Shown here: one piece after another, positions 56,383 through 64,000 of the stretch
How positions within the stretch are numbered: the stretch's first letter is position 1
Layout: each line of letters opens with the position of its first letter
Assembly (NCBI RefSeq): GCF_963668385.1
Contig: NZ_OY764327.1
Location: forward strand, 806,001-870,000
DNA from: an uncultured Carboxylicivirga sp.
GTDB taxonomy: Bacteria > Bacteroidota > Bacteroidia > Bacteroidales > Marinilabiliaceae
Length of the DNA stretch: 64,000 nt
Direction: 5' to 3'
Made by a program: the position numbers and the translations under genes
The notes under the pieces: generated by a model
What the model was told of the DNA's origin: nothing
Seen by the model: only the letters and a program-made list of their open reading frames with translations
The model's database searches: none

Positions 56383-57774
56383 CTACCCCAATATCATACC
56401 AACAATAGTGGCAGATAATAAAGAAGCCAGCGTACCAGCTAATAGTGCCCTAAAACCAAATTTAGATAAGAACTCTCTTTTATTAGGGGCCAAACCACCA
56501 ATTCCACCAATTTGAATACCAATAGATGCAAAATTGGCAAAACCACAAAGCATATAAGTAGCCATTAATATTGATTTTGGATCAGCTAGTACACCACTGG
56601 TTTTGAATTCAGCTAAACTGGTATAACCAACAAACTCACTGGCAATCAATTTCTCACCTAATAACTGACCAACCAAAGCAATATCATGCGATGGAACACC
56701 AATCAACCACATCAGTGGCGCTAATCCATATCCTAATATAAACTCCAGATTAAAGTGTTGATACTGACCATTAGTCATATCAGTAATAGCAGCATTTAAA
56801 TGTGTCCATTGCCCCACTTTATCAAAACCATAATTAATCATTGCAATAAAAGCAAAAAACACCAACAACATAGCTCCAACATTAGCTGCTAGTTTCAACC
56901 CTTCGGTAGTACCATTACTCATTGCATCTAATATATTACTACCAATCTTATCCATTGATATCTTAACTTCTGACTCTACATTTTCTCTTTGTGGAACTAA
57001 AATTTTAGCGACAACAATAGCACCGGGAGCAGCCATCACAGAAGCTGTTAATAAGTGCTTGGCAAACATCAAACGTTGAACAGGATCATCACCACCAAGA
57101 AAACCAATATAAGCGGCCAAAACTCCTCCGGCAACAGTAGCCATACCTCCTACCATAACTAAAAACATTTCAGAAGTATTCATCTTTGGTAAATATGCTT
57201 TAATCATTAATGGTGCTTCTGTTTGACCTAAGAAAATATTTCCGGCTACCGATAAACTTTCCGCTCCTGATAATTTTAAAGCACGACTCATTAACCAAGC
57301 CAATGCCCAAACAATTTTTTGTATTATACCTAAATAAAATAGTACACTAGTAAGTGCCGAAAAGAATATAATGGTCGGTAGTATTTGAAAAGCGAAAATA
57401 TATCCAAACGAAGATGAATTCATCAAATCCCCTAACAAAAAGTCAGCTCCTACTTTCGTAAAATCCAAAACTAAGGTAAAGAGTTTGCCAAAAAACTCGA
57501 ATACACTTTGTACAAAAGGAACATAAAGTACACATACAGCAACCAATACCTGAATAACTAACCCAACACCAACTACTTTCCACGAAATAGCTTTGCGATC
57601 GATACTAAATATCCATGCAATACCAATAATGGAAGCCATCCCCAATAAACCTCGAAGTATGGTAATAAAACTAAATCCCGAATGCGGGTCAACGGCAGTT
57701 GAAAGAGTTGGCGATTGAGCAGACACCAGCTGCATTGCCACAAGTGCTAACAATGTAAAAATTACTTTCTTCAT
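56383..57774 (-). CDS. concentrative nucleoside transporter (NupC/CNT family)
   Basis: A 463-residue membrane protein with about ten hydrophobic segments. Family motifs include GNIFLGQTEAPLMIKAYLPKM (the substrate and cation site in CNT proteins), GGMATVAGGVLAAYIG, and the C-terminal GFANFASIGIQIGGIGGLAP. It imports nucleosides with Na+ or H+. The N-terminus begins with what looks like a signal peptide, MKKVIFTLLALVAMQLVSAQ, and ~15 polar residues before the first transport helix, which is unusual outside Bacteroidota. Confidence 0.93.
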   Translation of the reverse strand: MKKVIFTLLALVAMQLVSAQSPTLSTAVDPHSGFSFITILRGLLGMASIIGIAWIFSIDRKAISWKVVGVGLVIQVLVAVCVLYVPFVQSVFEFFGKLFTLVLDFTKVGADFLLGDLMNSSSFGYIFAFQILPTIIFFSALTSVLFYLGIIQKIVWALAWLMSRALKLSGAESLSVAGNIFLGQTEAPLMIKAYLPKMNTSEMFLVMVGGMATVAGGVLAAYIGFLGGDDPVQRLMFAKHLLTASVMAAPGAIVVAKILVPQRENVESEVKISMDKIGSNILDAMSNGTTEGLKLAANVGAMLLVFFAFIAMINYGFDKVGQWTHLNAAITDMTNGQYQHFNLEFILGYGLAPLMWLIGVPSHDIALVGQLLGEKLIASEFVGYTSLAEFKTSGVLADPKSILMATYMLCGFANFASIGIQIGGIGGLAPNKREFLSKFGFRALLAGTLASLLSATIVGMILG

Positions 57775-57791
57775 CGGAAGATATTAAATGT

Positions 57792-57814
57792 AAAAAGGGT
57801 GATTTGCTCACCCT
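57792..57814 (-). terminator. intrinsic terminator after the bifunctional nuclease gene
   Basis: On the minus strand AGGGTGA (57808-57814) pairs with TCACCCT (57796-57802) and is followed by T's (57792-57796). It separates this gene from nupC. Confidence 0.8.
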
Positions 57815-57842
57815 GTTATTTTTGTTGATTAAATATTTTTGA

Positions 57843-58436
57843 TTATTCCTCTCTGGAATTGATTTCATCCCTTATATCAGAAGCTCTCTCATAATCTTCG
57901 TCTTCTATGGCTTCTTGTAATAAGTGTTTCAATTCATCAATACTCTTTTCCTTATACTTTTCTGCTGACACAGGTTTACTTGCAGGTGCTTTTTTGGTAG
58001 GCTGATCCTCTTTATTATCAAAATCGAGAACGATACCAGCCTTCTCTATAATTTCTTCAAAAGTATAAATAGGACACTCAAAACGTAATGCTAAGGCTAC
58101 TGCATCGGAAGTTCTCGAATCAATATGCAACTGCTCTTGTCCACGTTGACATATCAACTCGGAATAAAATATTCCTTCTTCCAACTTGTAGATAACAACT
58201 TCGAGAATTTCAATTTCAAACGCTTTCGAAAAATTTAGAAAAAGGTCGTGAGTTAATGGCCTTGGAGGCTCTAACCCTTCTAATTTAATAGCAATTGACT
58301 GAGCTTCTACACCTCCAATAATAATGGGAATTCTCCTTTCACCCTCTTCTTCAGCCAACACCAAAGCGTAAGCTCCTGATTGGGTTTGACTATATGATAA
58401 TCCTAAAATATTGAGTTTTACCTTTTTATTACTCAT
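57843..58436 (-). CDS. bifunctional nuclease domain protein (DUF151) with C-terminal UVR motif
   Basis: A 197-residue protein. Residues ~5-130 form the bifunctional nuclease (BFN/DUF151) domain: LGLSYSQTQSGAYALVLAEEEGERRIPIIIGGVEAQSIA, LDSRTSDAVALALRFECPIY. The C-terminal ~35 residues (DELKHLLQEAIEDEDYERASDIRDEI) are a UVR motif, as in UvrB/UvrC and McsA, which binds other proteins. Enzymatic activity has been reported for plant relatives; the bacterial role is not settled. Confidence 0.88.
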   Translation of the reverse strand: MSNKKVKLNILGLSYSQTQSGAYALVLAEEEGERRIPIIIGGVEAQSIAIKLEGLEPPRPLTHDLFLNFSKAFEIEILEVVIYKLEEGIFYSELICQRGQEQLHIDSRTSDAVALALRFECPIYTFEEIIEKAGIVLDFDNKEDQPTKKAPASKPVSAEKYKEKSIDELKHLLQEAIEDEDYERASDIRDEINSREE

Positions 58437-58623
58437 AAAACAATTGTTTCTTCGCCCACAAATTCATTAAATAAAAAAGCGAATTCTAAATACAAATGGT
58501 ATACCAAACAAATATAGCAATTACTTTTAAACATTAAGAAGTTACAAAATGATTTAGAAAAAAATAAGCACAACGTTTAAAATGTATAAAAAACTGATTT
58601 TAAGTATAAGTAAAGTATTTTTG

Positions 58624-58655
58624 TTTGGGCAGAGTAATATTTTTTTATAATTTTG
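58624..58655 (+). promoter_or_regulatory. Bacteroidota-type promoter for rplU-rpmA
   Basis: TTTG (58624-58627), 20 bp, TAATTTTG (58648-58655): a full match. The predicted start is near 58662. Confidence 0.6.
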
Positions 58656-58661
58656 CACTCC

Positions 58662-58740
58662 ATTGAATCTTGCGGGGTTAAAAAAGTGGCTATTAGAGTA
58701 AAGCTCACCTCCTGGATGTAACCATAAATAATTGGTGATT
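58662..58740 (+). promoter_or_regulatory. rplU leader with possible autoregulatory hairpin
   Basis: A leader of about 79 bases. TCACC (58705-58709) can pair with GGTGA (58734-58738), which ends two bases before the ATG, with a small inner UGG/CCA stem. TCACCTCCT (58705-58713) equals nine bases of the conserved 3' end of 16S rRNA. Ribosomal protein leaders often bind their own product; whether this one does is inference. Confidence 0.4.
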
Positions 58741-59052
58741 ATGTACGCAATTGTTGATATTGCTGGACAGCAATTCAAAGTAGAAAAAGACAGAAAGATC
58801 TTTGTGCACCGTTTGAGCGCAGATGAAGGTTCTACAATTGATTTTGAAAAAGTTCTTTTGGTTGATAACGAAGGTGACGTTAAAATTGGCGCTCCTGTGT
58901 TAGAAGGTGCAAAAGTAACTGCTAAAGTTTTATCTCACCTTAAAGGAGATAAAGTAATCGTTTTCAAAAAGAAAAGAAGAAAAGGTTACAAAAAGAAGAA
59001 CGGACATCGTCAGTACTTCACTCAAATTCAAATTGAAGAAATCGTAGGTTAG
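58741..59052 (+). CDS. rplU: 50S ribosomal protein bL21
   Basis: A 103-residue protein, [25 protein letters not shown]..., with the C-terminal basic block [24 protein letters not shown] characteristic of bL21. The frame opens at 58732, but Met at 58741 gives the universal N-terminus. It is followed 22 bp later by rpmA, the conserved pair. Confidence 0.97.
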   Translation: MYAIVDIAGQQFKVEKDRKIFVHRLSADEGSTIDFEKVLLVDNEGDVKIGAPVLEGAKVTAKVLSHLKGDKVIVFKKKRRKGYKKKNGHRQYFTQIQIEEIVG

Positions 59053-59074
59053 TAACTCAAAAAATTAGAATAAG

Positions 59075-59335
59075 ATGGCACATAAGAAGGGCGTCGGTAG
59101 TTCGAAGAACGGTAGAGAGTCGGAAAGTAAACGACTAGGCGTAAAAATTTATGGCGGTCAAGCTGCCAAAGCTGGTAACATTTTAGTTCGTCAGCGCGGA
59201 ACTCAGCACCACCCAGGTGAAAATGTGGGTATTGGAAAAGACCACACTTTATTCGCTTTAATTAACGGTAAAGTTGAGTTCACAAAGAAAAGAAACAACA
59301 GATCTTACGTTTCAGTAGTTCCATTTGCTGAATAA
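59075..59335 (+). CDS. rpmA: 50S ribosomal protein bL27
   Basis: An 86-residue protein, [24 protein letters not shown], with the family core [28 protein letters not shown]. There is no Firmicutes-type cleavable leader before the MAHKKG start; the N-terminal arm reaches the peptidyl-transferase centre in other bacteria. A terminator follows. Confidence 0.97.
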   Translation: MAHKKGVGSSKNGRESESKRLGVKIYGGQAAKAGNILVRQRGTQHHPGENVGIGKDHTLFALINGKVEFTKKRNNRSYVSVVPFAE

Positions 59336-59358
59336 TAAAGATCACTGAAAACACAATT

Positions 59359-59406
59359 AAATCTCCTGTTTTTGTTACTTTCGTGATGAATTCAGGAGAT
59401 TTTTTT
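59359..59406 (+). terminator. intrinsic terminator after rpmA
   Basis: AAATCTCCTG (59359-59368) pairs with CAGGAGATTT (59393-59402), followed by T's; the loop is 24 bases. Confidence 0.7.
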
Positions 59407-59426
59407 ATCCAATTAATCAATAAAGT

Positions 59427-60698
59427 ATGTTGACCTTAAAATTCATTCAAGATAATAAGGATGAAGTCATCAAACGTCTTAAAGTAAAACGTTTTGATGC
59501 CACCTCTATAGTAGAAGAAATTATTCGCCTCGATAACGAGCGCAAGTCTACTCAAACTGAAGTTGAGACACTTCAGGCCGAAATGAACAGCCTATCTAAG
59601 GAGATTGGGCAACTTTTCAAAAACGGACAAGCAGAAGAAGCGAATAAAGCAAAAGCTCGAACCGGTGAATTAAAGGATAGTATCAAAGAATTGGATAACA
59701 AACTTTCTGAAACAACTAAGCTTCTGAACGACCAACTCGTTTTATTACCCAATTTACCTAACAAGATTGTACCTGAAGGGAAAGGTGAAGAAGATAACGT
59801 TGAAGTTAAAAACGGCGGAACCATTCCCGAACTTAACAATGCACTTCCTCATTGGGATTTGATTAAAAAATATGACCTAATTGATTTTGAATTAGGAACC
59901 AAAATAACCGGAGCTGGTTTTCCGGTATATAAAGGTAAAGGAGCTCGCTTACAACGTGCCTTAACCAATTTCTTTTTAGATGAAGCAGTAAAAGCAGGCT
60001 ATCAAGAAGTATTACCTCCGTTGGTTGTAAACGAAGATTCGGGTTTTGGAACAGGTCAGTTACCTGATAAAGAGGGCCAAATGTATCACATTACAGCTGA
60101 TAATCTTTATTTGATTCCAACAGCCGAAGTGCCTGTTACTAATCTTTATCGCGATGTGATCTTAAAAGCATCCGAAATGCCCATTAAAAACTGTGCTTAT
60201 TCAGCTTGTTTCCGTCGCGAGGCTGGTTCATGGGGTGCACACGTAAGAGGCTTAAACCGTCTACATCAATTCGATAAAGTTGAAGTTGTACAGGTAGCAC
60301 ACCCGTCTAAATCATACGAAATTTTAGACCAGATGGTAGCTCATGTGCAAACTTTGGTTGAAAAGCTGGAGTTGCCATGGCGTATTCTTCGTCTTTGTGG
60401 TGGGGATATCAGTTTTACCTCAGCCTTAACATACGATTTTGAAGTATTTTCAGCAGCTCAGGAACGATGGCTTGAAGTTAGCTCTGTGTCTAACTTTGAA
60501 AGCTATCAGGCAAACCGTTTGAAACTACGTTTCAAAGAAGATGGTGAAAAGAAAACTCAATTAGCTCATACCTTAAACGGCAGCGCCCTTGCTCTACCAC
60601 GCATTATGGCTGCTATTCTTGAAAACAACCAAACCGAAGAAGGAATTCGCATACCAGAAGTATTGGTTCCTTACACAGGTTTCGACATAATTAATTAA
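59427..60698 (+). CDS. serS: seryl-tRNA synthetase
   Basis: A 423-residue class II aminoacyl-tRNA synthetase. The N-terminal coiled-coil arm that contacts the long variable arm of tRNA-Ser spans ~25-105 (RLDNERKSTQTEVETLQAEM..). Motif 2 is CFRREAGSWGAHVRGLNRLHQF and motif 3 is NGSALALPRIMAAILENNQ, with TAEVPVTNLYRD for serine binding. Length is normal. Confidence 0.97.
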   Translation: MLTLKFIQDNKDEVIKRLKVKRFDATSIVEEIIRLDNERKSTQTEVETLQAEMNSLSKEIGQLFKNGQAEEANKAKARTGELKDSIKELDNKLSETTKLLNDQLVLLPNLPNKIVPEGKGEEDNVEVKNGGTIPELNNALPHWDLIKKYDLIDFELGTKITGAGFPVYKGKGARLQRALTNFFLDEAVKAGYQEVLPPLVVNEDSGFGTGQLPDKEGQMYHITADNLYLIPTAEVPVTNLYRDVILKASEMPIKNCAYSACFRREAGSWGAHVRGLNRLHQFDKVEVVQVAHPSKSYEILDQMVAHVQTLVEKLELPWRILRLCGGDISFTSALTYDFEVFSAAQERWLEVSSVSNFESYQANRLKLRFKEDGEKKTQLAHTLNGSALALPRIMAAILENNQTEEGIRIPEVLVPYTGFDIIN

Positions 60699-60710
60699 CA
60701 GATACAATAC

Positions 60711-60742
60711 AGGCGGATCCGAAAAGGCTCCGCCTCTATTTT
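60711..60742 (+). terminator. intrinsic terminator after serS
   Basis: AGGCGGA (60711-60717) pairs with TCCGCCT (60729-60735), followed by CTATTTTT-type sequence. Confidence 0.75.
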
Positions 60743-60753
60743 TATTACTTTCT

Positions 60754-61053
60754 ATGTTTATATTTAACACTACCTTTTCAGTAGAAAATTCAGCTATCGA
60801 TTCTTGGCGTCAATGGATGGATCGCAACTATTTACCAACCATGCAAGACATGATTAAAGGAATAAGAGTTGAGCTATATGAATTAATGGCCGTTGTACAC
60901 GAGGATAGCACAAACTTCTCATGTCAGCTTCGTTGTAATTCTCCCGAAGAGTTAGAGATGATAAATAAATACAACACCATTTTGATGGACAACCTCAAAG
61001 GTCAACTTGGTGAAACATGTCTTCATTTTAGTTCCATCCTGAAAGAAATTTAA
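60754..61053 (+). CDS. DUF4286 family protein
   Basis: A 99-residue protein. The start [30 protein letters not shown] and the end [15 protein letters not shown] match the small Bacteroidota family DUF4286, a ferredoxin-like/dimeric alpha-beta barrel shape by secondary-structure order. Function unknown. It is directly followed by ruvC (2 bp), an arrangement that implies co-transcription. Confidence 0.85.
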   Translation: MFIFNTTFSVENSAIDSWRQWMDRNYLPTMQDMIKGIRVELYELMAVVHEDSTNFSCQLRCNSPEELEMINKYNTILMDNLKGQLGETCLHFSSILKEI

Positions 61054-61055
61054 GC

Positions 61056-61610
61056 TTGCCTCAAGAACGCATAATATTAGGTATCGATCCCGGAACCAAC
61101 GTAATGGGATACGGCATTATTAAATCCGAAGGTAAATCTGCCGAAATGATAGCCATGGGTGTTTTAGAACTACAAAAATACACAGATCATTACTTAAAAC
61201 TTCAGAAGATATTTGAACGTGTTGTAGGTTTGATCAATAGTTATCATCCCGACGAATTAGCAATTGAGGCTCCTTTCTATGGTAAGAATGTTCAATCTAT
61301 GCTGAAATTAGGAAGAGCACAAGGAGTTGCCATGGCTGCGGCTCTTTCTCACTCATTACCCGTTTTTGAATATGCTCCTTTACGCATCAAGCAAGCTATT
61401 ACGGGTAATGGTAGAGCATCGAAAGAGCAGGTCGCTATTATGTTACAACAGATGCTAAAAATTAAAGAAATCCCAAAATATTTGGATGCCACAGATGGTT
61501 TAGCTGCAGCCTACTGTCACTATCTACAAAATCAGCGAGTTAATTTAACGGGTGGAGTAAAAAGCTGGAAAGAGTTTATCAATAAGAATCCAGGAAGGGT
61601 AAAAAAATAG
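61056..61610 (+). CDS. ruvC: Holliday-junction resolvase RuvC
   Basis: A 184-residue endonuclease that cuts four-way DNA junctions after RuvAB branch migration. Catalytic acids are in [12 protein letters not shown] (Asp), [11 protein letters not shown] (Glu) and [13 protein letters not shown] (Asp pair). No ATG precedes the first motif, so the start is the TTG at 61056, 2 bp after the DUF4286 stop; translational coupling is likely. A non-ATG start may keep the level low. Confidence 0.95.
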   Translation: MPQERIILGIDPGTNVMGYGIIKSEGKSAEMIAMGVLELQKYTDHYLKLQKIFERVVGLINSYHPDELAIEAPFYGKNVQSMLKLGRAQGVAMAAALSHSLPVFEYAPLRIKQAITGNGRASKEQVAIMLQQMLKIKEIPKYLDATDGLAAAYCHYLQNQRVNLTGGVKSWKEFINKNPGRVKK

Positions 61611-61634
61611 GACTGCCTCAAACGAAACAGCCCT
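61601..61634 (-). terminator. terminator of the greA-HIT unit
   Basis: On the minus strand AGGGCTG (61628-61634) pairs with CAGTCCT (61609-61615, one G:T) and is followed by ATTTTTT (61601-61608). It overlaps the 3' end of the convergent ruvC gene. Confidence 0.6.
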
Positions 61635-61654
61635 GATATATCTCTTTTTAGCGC

Positions 61655-62047
61655 CTATAATGCACTTTTAATTTTATCAGCAATACTTACAAACTCATCC
61701 TGAGTAAGTTTTAGTTTTGGTTTTGAAAAGCTTAAATCAGTTTCGGCTTGTAAAGGAACCAAGTGAATATGCGCATGAGGAACCTCTAAACCTAACACCG
61801 CCACTCCTACTCTTTTACAATCAATTACTTTTTTTTGAGCAACTGCTACTTTTTTAGCAAATACCATCATATCTGCTAATAACTGATCTTCCAAATCAAA
61901 AAGATAATCGGTTTCCTCCTTGGGAATTACTAAGGTATGACCTTCTGATAATGGATTAATATCTAAAAAAGCAAAGAAACGATCGTCTTCAGCTATTTTA
62001 TAGCAAGGAATTTCTCCATTTATAATGCGGGTAAAAATGGTTGACAT
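61655..62047 (-). CDS. HIT-family hydrolase
   Basis: A 130-residue protein of the histidine triad family. The triad is HAHIHLVPL near residue 98, and the N-terminal FTRIINGEIPCYKIAEDD is the usual Hint-like start. The frame opens at 62071, inside greA, but Met at 62047 (MSTIFTRII) gives a 7-bp gap to greA and the family length. HIT enzymes hydrolyse nucleoside phosphoramidates or dinucleoside polyphosphates. It is co-directional with greA, a pairing frequent in Bacteroidota. Confidence 0.93.
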   Translation of the reverse strand: MSTIFTRIINGEIPCYKIAEDDRFFAFLDINPLSEGHTLVIPKEETDYLFDLEDQLLADMMVFAKKVAVAQKKVIDCKRVGVAVLGLEVPHAHIHLVPLQAETDLSFSKPKLKLTQDEFVSIADKIKSAL

Positions 62048-62054
62048 GATAATT

Positions 62055-62525
62055 TTATAATGAAATTTCAACTACTTCAAATGTCATTAATCCTGATGGC
62101 ACTTTGATCTCAACCTGATCACCCACTTTCTTACCCAATAAACCTTTGGCAATAGGTGTTTCAATTGATATTTTACCTTGTTTAAGGTTCGCTTCGCTCT
62201 CAGGAACTAAAGTATAAGTCATACTAGCATTATTCTTAAGGTTTTTGATTTTAACCTTGTTCAATAATTGCACTTTAGATGTATCCAACTTCGATTCATC
62301 TAATATACGACTATTGGCAATCGTATCCTTTAATTTAGCTATACGCATTTCCAACAAACCTTGTGCCTCTTTGGCTGCATCGTACTCTGCATTCTCCGAT
62401 AAATCACCTTTATCTCTTGCTTCTGCAATTTGTTTAGAAATAGATGGACGTTCTACAGTTTCTAACTGGTGCAACTCTTCTTTAAGTTTCTTTAAACCTG
62501 ATTCGGTTACATATTGTATTGACAT
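62055..62525 (-). CDS. greA: transcription elongation factor GreA
   Basis: A 156-residue factor that rescues backtracked RNA polymerase. The N-terminal coiled coil has the tip RDKGDLSENAEYDAAKEAQ with the acidic residues needed for RNA cleavage. The C-terminal FKBP-like domain contains TPIAKGLLGKKVGDQVEIKVPSG. Length is normal. Promoter at 62602-62633. Confidence 0.96.
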   Translation of the reverse strand: MSIQYVTESGLKKLKEELHQLETVERPSISKQIAEARDKGDLSENAEYDAAKEAQGLLEMRIAKLKDTIANSRILDESKLDTSKVQLLNKVKIKNLKNNASMTYTLVPESEANLKQGKISIETPIAKGLLGKKVGDQVEIKVPSGLMTFEVVEISL

Positions 62526-62601
62526 GTTTTCTCTTTTTTTAAAGTTTTCAGTGTTACCTAAAAAAACAAAAGAATCCTGAACACCTCAGAACTCTTTCGT
62601 G

Positions 62602-62633
62602 CAAATATACGAAAGTTTTAACTCAACTACAAA
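62602..62633 (-). promoter_or_regulatory. Bacteroidota-type promoter for greA
   Basis: On the minus strand TTTG (62630-62633), 20 bp, TATATTTG (62602-62609), a full match; leader about 70 bases. Confidence 0.55.
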
Positions 62634-62683
62634 TTAAAATAATTATGACAACGGCTTAACAAGCTGCTAAATAGAATATTCCA

Positions 62684-63100
62684 TCAATAGGGTCGATTCA
62701 GTATTTCGGAATAGATAACTGCTTTTCGCATATCTATTTCTTCCAAATCAAATACAAATCCATCATGTTCTTCTTCAGTTTCGATAACTTCTAACGGTTT
62801 TGTACTTTTCCTATCCAGGCTTGGTCGGTTAATAGGTTTAACAATTGGTTTAGTAACAGACTTTACCTCAACCTTTGGTTTTTCAAACACAGGTTGTGGT
62901 TGTGGCGCCTTGGGTTTGGAAAACATTTCTCTTAATTCCTCCATCAAAGGTTCCTCCTCGTCCATTGGATCATACGGATTTTCTGCATTAGAATTTGGTT
63001 TTGGTACATTATTTTTCGCTTGTTGTGCTTTACGAATTACGCTAAAAACCAAAGCCCCTAACATCACCAAAATATAAAGTATATCACCAAAATCTTCCAT
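62684..63100 (-). CDS. small single-pass membrane protein, unknown
   Basis: A 138-residue protein with one N-terminal helix (~8-23, LYILVMLGALVFSVIR) and a long, probably disordered cytoplasmic part rich in Pro, Lys and Glu (PKAPQPQPVFEKPKVEVKS). A short ordered-looking C-terminus follows, FVFDLEEIDMRKAVIYSEILNRPY. The last motif (MRKAVIYSEIL..P) recurs in small Bacteroidota membrane proteins that I recall only as hypothetical. Own unit, on the minus strand upstream of greA. Confidence 0.75.
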   Translation of the reverse strand: MEDFGDILYILVMLGALVFSVIRKAQQAKNNVPKPNSNAENPYDPMDEEEPLMEELREMFSKPKAPQPQPVFEKPKVEVKSVTKPIVKPINRPSLDRKSTKPLEVIETEEEHDGFVFDLEEIDMRKAVIYSEILNRPY

Positions 63101-63266
63101 CTCTTTAATTTTAAAAATCCAATACTATCTTACAAACACAATCTATTCTATAAAGATACTTAATTATCCTTATCTAATATAAATTAAAACTCATTAATTA
63201 AGCATAACTCTAAAAAACTTTAAAAGTTAACTGATAACCACTTATACATTCACAATTATTTATTGA

Positions 63267-63300
63267 TTTGTAGCATAAATCGTAAATTTGTACGTTATAT
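63267..63300 (+). promoter_or_regulatory. Bacteroidota-type promoter for the Rieske-like gene
   Basis: TTTG (63267-63270), 22 bp, TAAATTTG (63293-63300). Transcription would begin near 63307, after the first frame-opening ATG at 63263, which supports the start at 63323. Confidence 0.5.
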
Positions 63301-63322
63301 CTCTTATAAAGGAAAGTATAGA

Positions 63323-63760
63323 ATGAAAAAGTTCTGGTTAGTTACCCTGCTTATTATTGCCACAATGGCATGTACTAAAGATTCGTATAACCCTATACCA
63401 AATGTGTCGTTTAGGGGTACAATAAACCTTGATCTGCCTCAATACAATTACAGCTCGTTTACCATATTACGAGCCACCACTGGTCAAACATTTGGTAACA
63501 ATGGTGTGGTTGTATACTGGATACCCAATACAGATGCATACGCTTATGATTTAATGTGTCCACACGAACATGAAGCGCCTGGATATTTTTATACTAAACT
63601 TGAGAAAAAAGGTGATGACGAGGTTGTTTGTCCCCAATGTGGAACTCACTATAATTTACTTGCGAACGGTGCTCCAACTGAAGGTCCGTCACAATATCCT
63701 TTACGACAATACACAACTTACCTAAACGGTTCTTCACTTACAATTTCCAACGGATATTAA
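63323..63760 (+). CDS. Rieske-like lipoprotein
   Basis: A 145-residue lipoprotein. The signal MKKFWLVTLLIIATMAC has a Cys at its end, followed by TKDSYNP. A good GGAAAG precedes the ATG at 63323; the longer frame from 63263 is rejected on that and on the promoter. The C-terminal half has a Rieske-type layout: CPHEHE near residue 80, then about 22 residues later CPQCGTHYNLLANGAPTEGPSQYPL. Ordinary Rieske centres use CxH and CxxH; here the second box reads CPQC followed by GTH. The cluster may be ligated differently, or lost. Confidence 0.8.
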   Translation: MKKFWLVTLLIIATMACTKDSYNPIPNVSFRGTINLDLPQYNYSSFTILRATTGQTFGNNGVVVYWIPNTDAYAYDLMCPHEHEAPGYFYTKLEKKGDDEVVCPQCGTHYNLLANGAPTEGPSQYPLRQYTTYLNGSSLTISNGY

Positions 63761-64000
63761 AGAAAAACGGCCTCTAAGCAGCTTTCATAAATCTTATATA
63801 GATTATTAATATCAGTGGTAATCTGGCTTAAATAGTATCAGTACATATATCTAAATAAGTTGCTTGCACATATCTTAAACGTGTTAATTCAATACCCTAT
63901 TTAGCTAGATGTAATCAAAGCACTTCTTTATCTGGACATTTTGGCAAAGTGTATACTCCCACATGGTAATCGTTTTACCATAATTCTAATTGAGCCAACG
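63761..64000. other. right-edge intergenic sequence
   Basis: No gene seen. A small hairpin ATGGTAA/TTACCAT (63963-63981, 5-base loop) lies near the end. No terminator with T-run was found directly behind the Rieske-like gene. Confidence 0.4.

Overview
The window looks like a chromosomal segment of an AT-rich member of the Bacteroidota (class Bacteroidia, possibly a Marinilabiliales-type marine or sediment lineage; the order is an inference). The evidence is a type IX secretion (T9SS) partner set with a type B sorting domain, a PorP/SprF protein and PKD proteins, a SusB-like GH97, a two-component-propeller regulator, an HU-like/DUF4469 protein, LytS/LytTR pairs, a DnaE with a fused exonuclease, and repeated promoter matches of the Bacteroidota form TTTG-N18..22-TAnnTTTG with few Shine-Dalgarno sequences.

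Layout. 1-4.7 kb: gltB (cut by the left edge) and gltD, glutamate synthase. 4.8-12.2 kb: secreted amidase, unknown lipoprotein, small ExbB/MotA-like protein, a LytS/LytTR pair, and a BNR_4/LamG secreted protein. 12.2-16.3 kb: the pore-and-C-terminus remnant of a potassium channel, a porin and an ABC-F ATPase. 16.3-20.5 kb: acyl-CoA synthetase and GH97 alpha-glucosidase, separated by four phased copies of a perfect palindrome. 20.9-29.7 kb: a tight five-gene unit with a type B T9SS cargo protein, PorP/SprF, a PD40-PKD protein, an unknown secreted protein, and a giant propeller-Y_Y_Y-SpoIIE phosphatase. 29.8-42.1 kb: a chemoreceptor with tandem zinc-binding CZB modules, a TM1266-like regulator, a thioredoxin-fold protein without CxxC, coaD, a methyltransferase-GT2 fusion, a membrane glycosyltransferase, an SLC12-like transporter, a uracil permease, an SPFH protein and a small Arc-like protein. 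42.2-48.7 kb: rpsP with a long tail, dnaE with an N-terminal proofreading domain, trxA, and a MORN-like lipoprotein.

48.8-56.3 kb is the accessory island. It holds a RAYT (REP-associated tyrosine transposase) with its REP-like palindromes, two near-identical 200-bp direct repeats, two Rhs C-terminal modules each followed by a small membrane protein (candidate immunity), an XRE regulator, and an IS66 element that cuts off the N-terminus of the main Rhs gene. The IS ends are intact but no 8-bp target duplication is visible, so an adjacent deletion is likely. The second Rhs tip lies exactly between the 200-bp repeats, and the distal repeat still carries the first eight codons of a second RAYT. 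This is the most unusual structure in the window.

56.4-63.8 kb returns to core genes: nupC-like nucleoside transporter, bifunctional nuclease, rplU-rpmA, serS, a DUF4286 protein, ruvC, HIT protein, greA, a small membrane protein and a Rieske-like lipoprotein. No rRNA, tRNA or CRISPR array was recognised.
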